A stretch of 64,000 nt of DNA. Origin: Chiridota heheva (Eukaryota; Echinodermata; Holothuroidea; Apodida; Chiridotidae). Shown here one piece after another: positions 58,449 to 64,000 of this stretch (position 1 is its first letter; the number at the start of each line of letters is the position of its first letter). The notes under the pieces are model-generated. The model was not told where the DNA came from. It saw only the letters and a program-made list of their open reading frames with translations, and ran no database searches. The stretch is from positions 706,001 to 770,000 of the forward strand of contig JAIGNY010002044.1 of assembly GCA_020152595.1 (NCBI GenBank). Direction: 5' to 3'. The translations under genes and the position numbers were made by a program.

Positions 58449-61400
58449 CTGCAAAGATGATGTACATACATCGTCATTTTTGTGTGCCGAGTAACATTTA
58501 TAGAAGCTTAAACCATATCTCGCAAGGAAGAACGATTTCGAAGCTAAATTATTTAATAATATAATAACTAAGGTCAATTATGCCCCCAGAGCATTGTACA
58601 AGTTTTTACATTCCTTTGTTTATTTCATTCTTTAAAAATTATTTTTTTAGGAAGTGCCTACATAAGGGTGACACTAAAACGAATGCCACACGAATGCCCA
58701 TTGAAACACATACATTAAAACGAATTCCATTGAGTTACTGCATGTAAATACTGCAAATGCCCAGTGAGTAACGCCAACAGTAATTTCCATACAATGAATG
58801 CCTGTTGAGATGCACACTATGACGGATAGCTACGGAAGCATAGAAGTGCCTTAACATGACAAAGAAATAACTGGTAAGGTTAGATTAGGGTAGGGCTAAC
58901 CCTAACTTTAACCCTAACAGATCGACATTACTATGGGACTACCGTACAGCATAAGTGCCATAACAAAAAATATTTACAGTACGGCGGTAGGTACATGTAT
59001 TGGAATTCATATTTTCAATGGGGATTCGATTTTTAGTGTGTGAGTCAATTGTCATTCGTTTAGTCTTACCCTACATAACCCCAACTCTGCTATTGATAAA
59101 TATTGTATTCCTTTAGATCTTAGTTTGCTTTGGTTTGTTGATGCTTAAGTGCACCGCAACAGTCATGAGTCAAATGTGCCAAGAGGGTGTGAAAAATCTA
59201 GGGTCCTTTAGATCTATACATCTTTTAGGATTCATTGCCTTCTTTTAGATCTTTTACAAGGTTCCCATGCCAACTGGTTCACCAACAGATTAATGCTTTA
59301 GGAAACATTCCATTTGTACCATCTTCTTTCTGCATCAAATTTTGAGATGTACTTCTAGTTGTCTACTACATATATCTTTGCCTTTTAAGAGATCAAGTAC
59401 ATTTTAGGGGGAAGAAAACAAATGTATTTGGCTTAGGGGTTCCATGAAAAACCAAGGTGTGAAATTGGGGTATGACTAAATTACTACACTATAAATTCAT
59501 CAATAAATATGACTGAATGTATTCATATTTGGTACAAAAAGCACAGGATTTCCGAGTCTCAACTTAACCAGCTGATGGTTTGTTGATGTTTAACGGAACT
59601 GTGACAGTCAGTCAAAACTGCCAAGAAGGTGTAAGGAATAATGGTGTAAGGATATAATGGTAATAATGGTGTGAGGAGATGGACGGTTTGTAAGGGAGAT
59701 AAAGGAAAAAAGCTGAATATGGGAGAAAAAGTTAGATGAAAAGAAAGGGGTGTGTAAGGTTAGGTGTAGAAGGGGAGGAGATTATATGTGGTGGAAGAGG
59801 TTGTTGCGGAGGAAGTTGATGATGTTTGAGGAAGAATTGTTTTCGAGTAGGTCCGAGATTGAAGAGATCTGGAGTTCTGGTATAGGGGACAGGTTAAGAA
59901 AATATGCTTGATGGAGAGATTGATCTTGCAAGTGGGGCAGAGAGGGGCAGGGGAGCCGGATAAGAGATAGGAGTGAGTAAGAGAAGAGTGGCCAAGGCGA
60001 ATGCGGGTGACAACAATGTCTTCCCCGCGGTTGCGACTATGCAGAGGGGTGTTGGTCCCGACTTTGGGTTTAATGGTGTAAGGTTTATTACTGGTTTTGT
60101 AACTCCAGGAGTTTTGTAAGATTTTGTTGATGTAGTTGGAGATGGAGGTCTGAGTGTGGAATAGGAAAAGGAGAGATGTTATTTAACAGAGCTTTGACAG
60201 CGGCTCTGTCGACTCTCTTGTTGCCAGGGATGCCGACGTGGCTGGGAATCCAGAAAATGATTTTTTTTATTCCTAGGGAGGAAAAAGTGTGGAGTTTGTT
60301 GGGGGCTGACCAGCTGATCTCAAGATACTCCCCTGACTTGACAAAGCAACCTCTGGGCATTAAGACTAATCCTTGCAATACATTTTGTGTCTTAAGCCCT
60401 GTCAAAATCTTAAATCTGTCTAGGTCTATATTGCTCACAACAGAAACCACAATCCAGCACAAGCAATTAGCAATTACACCAGGGATTTCTACACACTTCA
60501 CCTCATTTTCCATGGTCATAATCTAACATTGATAGTAATTTTTTTTACTGCAGCTGCAATGACTTTCACACTCAACACTAGGACAAAAGTATTCTCCTGT
60601 GGTCAATGTGTCTGGCTTGAAGTAATACTTTACAAATAGGATGGTATTTAACAGTGAGGGTTTTGTTTGTTTATTGATGAGTGATTTGAAGTGATGCTTT
60701 TGTTCAACCTTGTATGCTTTGAGAATTTTTTACTAAAAATCCATTGCGACAGATTTTCATCATGGGCGCCCTAGCACTTGATGAAAATCCAAGGTGGCAG
60801 TCAACTCCTGTGTCCCAGGCAATTTTAAATCTGATGTGCGCCAATGAGAAATTGTGCCATACAATAAGAAATTACAGTAATTCATTACATTTATGTTTCC
60901 TATAAGAAAGAGTGTTATTGCTGGAATAAAATTACCCCCAGAGAATTCACACTGTCCTTGTAATTCAAACCGTAGGAATTTATTTATAGAAACACTACAC
61001 TTATTCCATTTCACTGAAAGTACTTTTTCAAGGATCTCTTTTATATAAGCACAGCCCACACTGTATACAGTTTACATTACTTGTATGTTGGCAAAGAGCC
61101 AACACGTAGCCTACCTGATATGAAGCGGGGTAATACCTGCCTTTCTTATAGGGAACGTATATGTAATGTACAATTTAAGATTGGCAGGCAAATCTAAAAA
61201 AATGCTGCCCAACGTCAAGCACAAATAGTTATAATTTTGTATGCATGTTTTTCCGCAATTCACCCACGACCACGGATTACAATTTTTCTATTAAATTATG
61301 TATTTGTAACATCATTATCATTGGTTGGCTGTAACACAGGCAACTGTAAGCTTCCTCACAAACATACTAAGTTCCCCAGCAGGTTGTTATGTGCAGGAGA

Positions 61401-63337
61401 ATGTGCCCAAAACCATATTGCTTATATTAATAAGCCACTATACTTTACAAATCTTCCCACTATCTCACTAAACTATCAGTGAACTTTCATCAACATCACT
61501 GGCCACTCCCTCCTTCCCTCATCACTACAATCGTGACTAAAAACAAGTTGGGACAAATCCTGATCTTCTCCATCAATGTTGGAAGTTGCAATTTCCCTAC
61601 TTTTTTTCCATAGAACACAAATTTGAAAGGGATATGGTGGGAATGCTGCTGAAAATATTTTAAGTGATTTTAGCCATGACAGTACCATAGAAAAAAATAT
61701 AAAAAATCATTTCCATCAACAAAATCGAGAAACACAGTAGATAGAAAAGAAGTTTTCAAATTCTATTTAAAAACATTATTTTTCGAGAAACAGACCTCTC
61801 AGTCTCTTTGTTTTTCTTCTCCAATGCGTTCTGTCTGTCAATCAACTCCTCCACCCGCCTCTCCTCATCCTCCTCCCATTGTACCGCCTCTTCTTCTGTT
61901 TGTCCTGAGTAGGGATCTCTCGCCTCGATGGCTTTCTCTGTTATTCTTTCAACAGCCTTTCTCTCTTCCTCTTTTGTCTTTTTCAACCTTAAAACAGAAA
62001 CATTTAAAGGATTAGTTCAGGGGTGAAGCAAGTTGATCTATGTGAAAGAGGACTTCAAATGAAACAAAATAGTAAAAAAAAAGCATTCAAATATCTTATT
62101 CCGTTAAGGAGGTATCTAAGTTTAAAGTTTGGTATTATTTGTGTAGAAGCGACTGAAATCAGACTAGTTATGTTACAGCCTCAGATTCCTCAAGGTCTTT
62201 CTTTATCCTACTATATTTTGTCTGTAGTTTTGCAGCTTGAAAACCATTGGATGTCAGAAAAGTAGTAAAACTGAATCTAGTAAGGGTATCTATAATATAC
62301 TCTCTAAAGAAAGTTTAAGGAAAAATAATTTAAATAGTAAAAAAAATTAAATAGCTTTCTTTAAAATAAATTAACAATTGTCATGAATGGGAGGATGAGG
62401 ACGCTAACCAATTCTCATTATAAAGTTAATTAACATTCGTAAAGAAAGTGAGTATAAGGGCTTGAATCTTCTACCGCAGTAGAGTTTACATGTGGCAGAC
62501 ATTCATACACAGATGAGAACTTTAAACTTGAGTATGATGTCGAAGTAATTTCCTCACAACTTGTTTCTTTAAAAGTCTTCGTTAATATAACATCAACTTG
62601 CTAAACCACGGAACTAATCCTGAAGCTAAACACAGAAAGAAAAAAAAAACTTCCATAGAATGAGGAAGAAAGTCTTAAAAAGTGAAGAGTTGAAGTTACC
62701 TCTGTATTCTCTTTTGGTGTTGCTTCTTCCTAATATTTTCTTTTACTTGCTCCCTCTCCATATCCATAAACAGTTTCCTATACATGGAATACTGCTCCTT
62801 GATTTGCCTCTTATGTTCCTCTTTGGCAATTCCAGGTTGAGCATCTGGAATGTGTATTACAGTTTCATGTAGTCTCTGCGCAGCAGTTTGATTGCTTTTC
62901 ATCCCTTCAAAAGTTTCTTTTCTATTTGATGCAAGTTGATAATCTGAATTTTGAGATTCTGAATAGCTTGATTTGAAGACTTCTTTTCCAGTATCATTAC
63001 TTGCATGAACAGACCTGTTTGAGGTCAATTTCTGACCTTTAGGGAATAGAGTAGAAGCGACCGGTGTCCTGGACATGTCACCTATAAAATGTCCTCGTCC
63101 ACTAAGTTCGGGCTTAACTTCATTAAAGTCATGTGAATCTATTTTGGGGTCAAAGGTCACAGTTTTGCGATTTGAAGCTTCTGTTTTTCTCCTCCATTCG
63201 TCATCCATCTGTCCTTCAAAATCTGTCTGCAATTTCATGTCAAGAGAGTCTTTGGTTTCGCCAGAATCATAGCTGCCGATATCATCAACAGAATGCCATG
63301 GTGGGGAATCTGAAGAAGTCTTTTCCGAAAGCTGCGA
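58300..63337 (-). CDS. CCDC15: Coiled-coil protein, probably CCDC15 homologue (partial)
   Basis: Three exons on the minus strand joined in frame: 62700-63337, 61796-61987, 58300-58448, about 326 residues of a longer protein open at both ends. The first 130 residues are polar and acidic; then comes ETVHIPDAQPG and a basic helical stretch SMYRKLFMDMEREQVKEN; exon 2 is a highly charged coiled coil (EEERKAVERITEKAIEARD, EEDEERRVEELIDRQ). Exon 3 ends in PPPLCACGPSIWDSNPETCA followed by NNCFFYKNPK, a C-x-C-x11-C-x3-C motif that, as I recall, marks the C-terminus of CCDC15, a centriole inner-scaffold protein. Upstream exons must lie beyond 63337 and a short last exon below 58300; neither was identified. 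The family name is from memory of short motifs, so moderately sure. Confidence 0.6.
59132..59215 (-). mobile_element. LINE 3' tail fragment
   Basis: GGTTTGTTGATGCTTAAGTG, then CGCAACAGTCATGAGTCAAA and GCCAAGAGGGTG match the 3' end of the LINE at 59573. Confidence 0.55.
59573..60540 (-). mobile_element. 5'-truncated LINE with RNase H remnant
   Basis: Minus strand. 60088-60519 encodes IFWIPSHVGIPGNKRVDRAA, the RNase H motif of I/Jockey-like LINEs. Continuing downstream, the frame at 59880-60030 reads RGEDIVVTRIRLGHSSLTHS then CPTCKINLSIKHIFLTCPLY, the C-terminal Cys/His region. The 3' end is the GATGTTTAACGG...GACAGTCAGTC tail near 59580. No RT domain remains. Confidence 0.85.
60541..61795. 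other. Intron of the CCDC15-like gene, nothing recognised
   Basis: AT-rich sequence between two minus-strand exons. Open frames such as 61237-61482 (plus) lack supporting features. Confidence 0.45.
61796..61987 (-). CDS. CCDC15-like exon, coiled coil
   Basis: 192 nt, acceptor TGTTTTAAG|G, donor GAGAG|GTCTGT. Encodes LKKTKEEERKAVERITEKAI onward. A family A MITE ends 20 bp upstream of this exon (at 62008). Confidence 0.8.
62008..62621. mobile_element. TTAA MITE family A next to a CCDC15-like exon
   Basis: TTAA at 62004-62007, then AGGATTAGTTCAGGGGTGAA; right end CACGGAACTAATCCT with TTAA lost. On the minus strand its end supplies CTAAT at 62015-62011, 24 nt before the acceptor of exon 61796-61987. 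Confidence 0.8.
62700..63337 (-). CDS. CCDC15-like exon, polar region and helix
   Basis: 638 nt, acceptor TGTTTATTTGCAG, donor ACAGAG|GTAACT. Codon-phased start at SQLSEKTSSDSPPWHS; Ser/Asp/Lys-rich, predicted disordered until the Met/Glu/Lys-rich helix at the end. Real exon: long, open only here, good splice sites. Confidence 0.85.
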
Positions 63338-63805
63338 CTGCAAATAAACAAAAGATTATCAGCAATTAGTGCGGAACATAAATGCAAGGATTGTGGGAGG
63401 GAGGGATTTGAATTTCTCCAGCAAATTTTGTAAAATATTTGATGACAAGATTCGTAAACTGTTGGTCTGAGATATGATCGATAGGAGTACAAATTTTGTT
63501 AATTGCGCCTAACAACACATGGGGTGATAAAAGTATACGGTCAACTGTTTGAAAACCAAAAAAGTCATCAGAATTAACAAGTTATAATTTTAAATGCAAA
63601 ACTAGTTACAAGGAATTATTATTCGTCAATACGTTGTGTTCCCAACTATTTTTGTTCAGCCTCTAAAACTGTACCTCTAATCACAATTACCTGGAATGCA
63701 CCCCTGCTTGTTACTATTTCAACTTTTCAAATTTAGATTATAACTGTGAGTATATGGGATCATATTCTGCATGTTAATTAATTTATATTTCACCTTTTAT
63801 ACCAG

Positions 63806-63880
63806 CCTGGAACACCTGATCTGGACATGATCTTTTCATCCTTTGGCAAATCTGACTTCGAGTGTGAAGTGTTGATAAAG
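63806..63880 (+). CDS. Possible internal exon of a plus-strand gene
   Basis: 75 nt between a pyrimidine-rich acceptor (TTTCACCTTTTATACCAG) and donor AAAG|GTATAT. One frame is open: PGTPDLDMIFSSFGKSDFEC then EVLIK. It faintly recalls an RRM segment (DL..IFS.FG...CEV) but is too short to assign. Confidence 0.3.
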
Positions 63881-64000
63881 GTATATGGGGAGCTACAACA
63901 GTTTTTTTCTGTTCAACCACTGCCCAACAACTGCATTAAATTCTGAGATTAATGGTCTATGAATTTTTAAAATAGCATGTGTACTTATCAAAGGACTATT

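Overview
The window is nuclear DNA from an animal. It is AT-rich, the genes are split by long introns with GT/AG borders, and interspersed and tandem repeats dominate. The recognisable genes (homologues of vertebrate GABPA, ZNF511 and probably CCDC15) together with the SINE, hAT and TTAA-type element families suggest an invertebrate deuterostome such as an echinoderm or hemichordate. That assignment is inference; nothing here fixes the species. Apart from short coding exons, most long open frames are products of tandem repeats or relics of transposons.

Layout. (1) 1-19.5 kb, minus strand: a ZNF511-type C2H2 zinc-finger gene. Two exons are certain (19366-19529, 17671-17872) and one acidic exon is tentative (961-1067). 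Its large intron holds a roughly 10.2-kb minisatellite (about 52-bp unit, 6884-17130) invaded near its right edge by a 5'-truncated LINE. A THAP-domain pseudogene (4778-4985) and several transposons lie in the same interval. (2) 19.5-30 kb: no convincing coding exon; AT-rich DNA with a few GC-rich patches and palindromes. (3) 30.4-52.6 kb, plus strand: a complete coding model for GABP-alpha (GABPA), 11 coding exons, 434 residues, with OST, pointed (PNT) and ETS domains. Its introns contain minisatellites (33-bp, 25-bp, 115-bp and about 40-bp units), many MITEs, a nested pair of DNA transposons and a duplicated fragment of the PNT exon next to a LINE. (4) 52.6-58 kb: repeats only. (5) 58.3-63.3 kb, minus strand: three exons of a coiled-coil protein ending in a Cys-rich motif, most like CCDC15. 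A possible plus-strand exon sits at 63806-63880.

The genes do not form a functional cluster; they are neighbours in an ordinary animal chromosome. The most interesting structure is in the repeats. Several different MITE families share the same ends, TTAA|AGG...CCT|TTAA, and the most abundant one carries CTAAT in its terminal repeat. In two genes on opposite strands a copy ends 20-26 bp upstream of a coding exon, so the transposon end is placed to act as the splicing branch point. Exact 8-bp target duplications identify three hAT-type insertions, one nested in another element.
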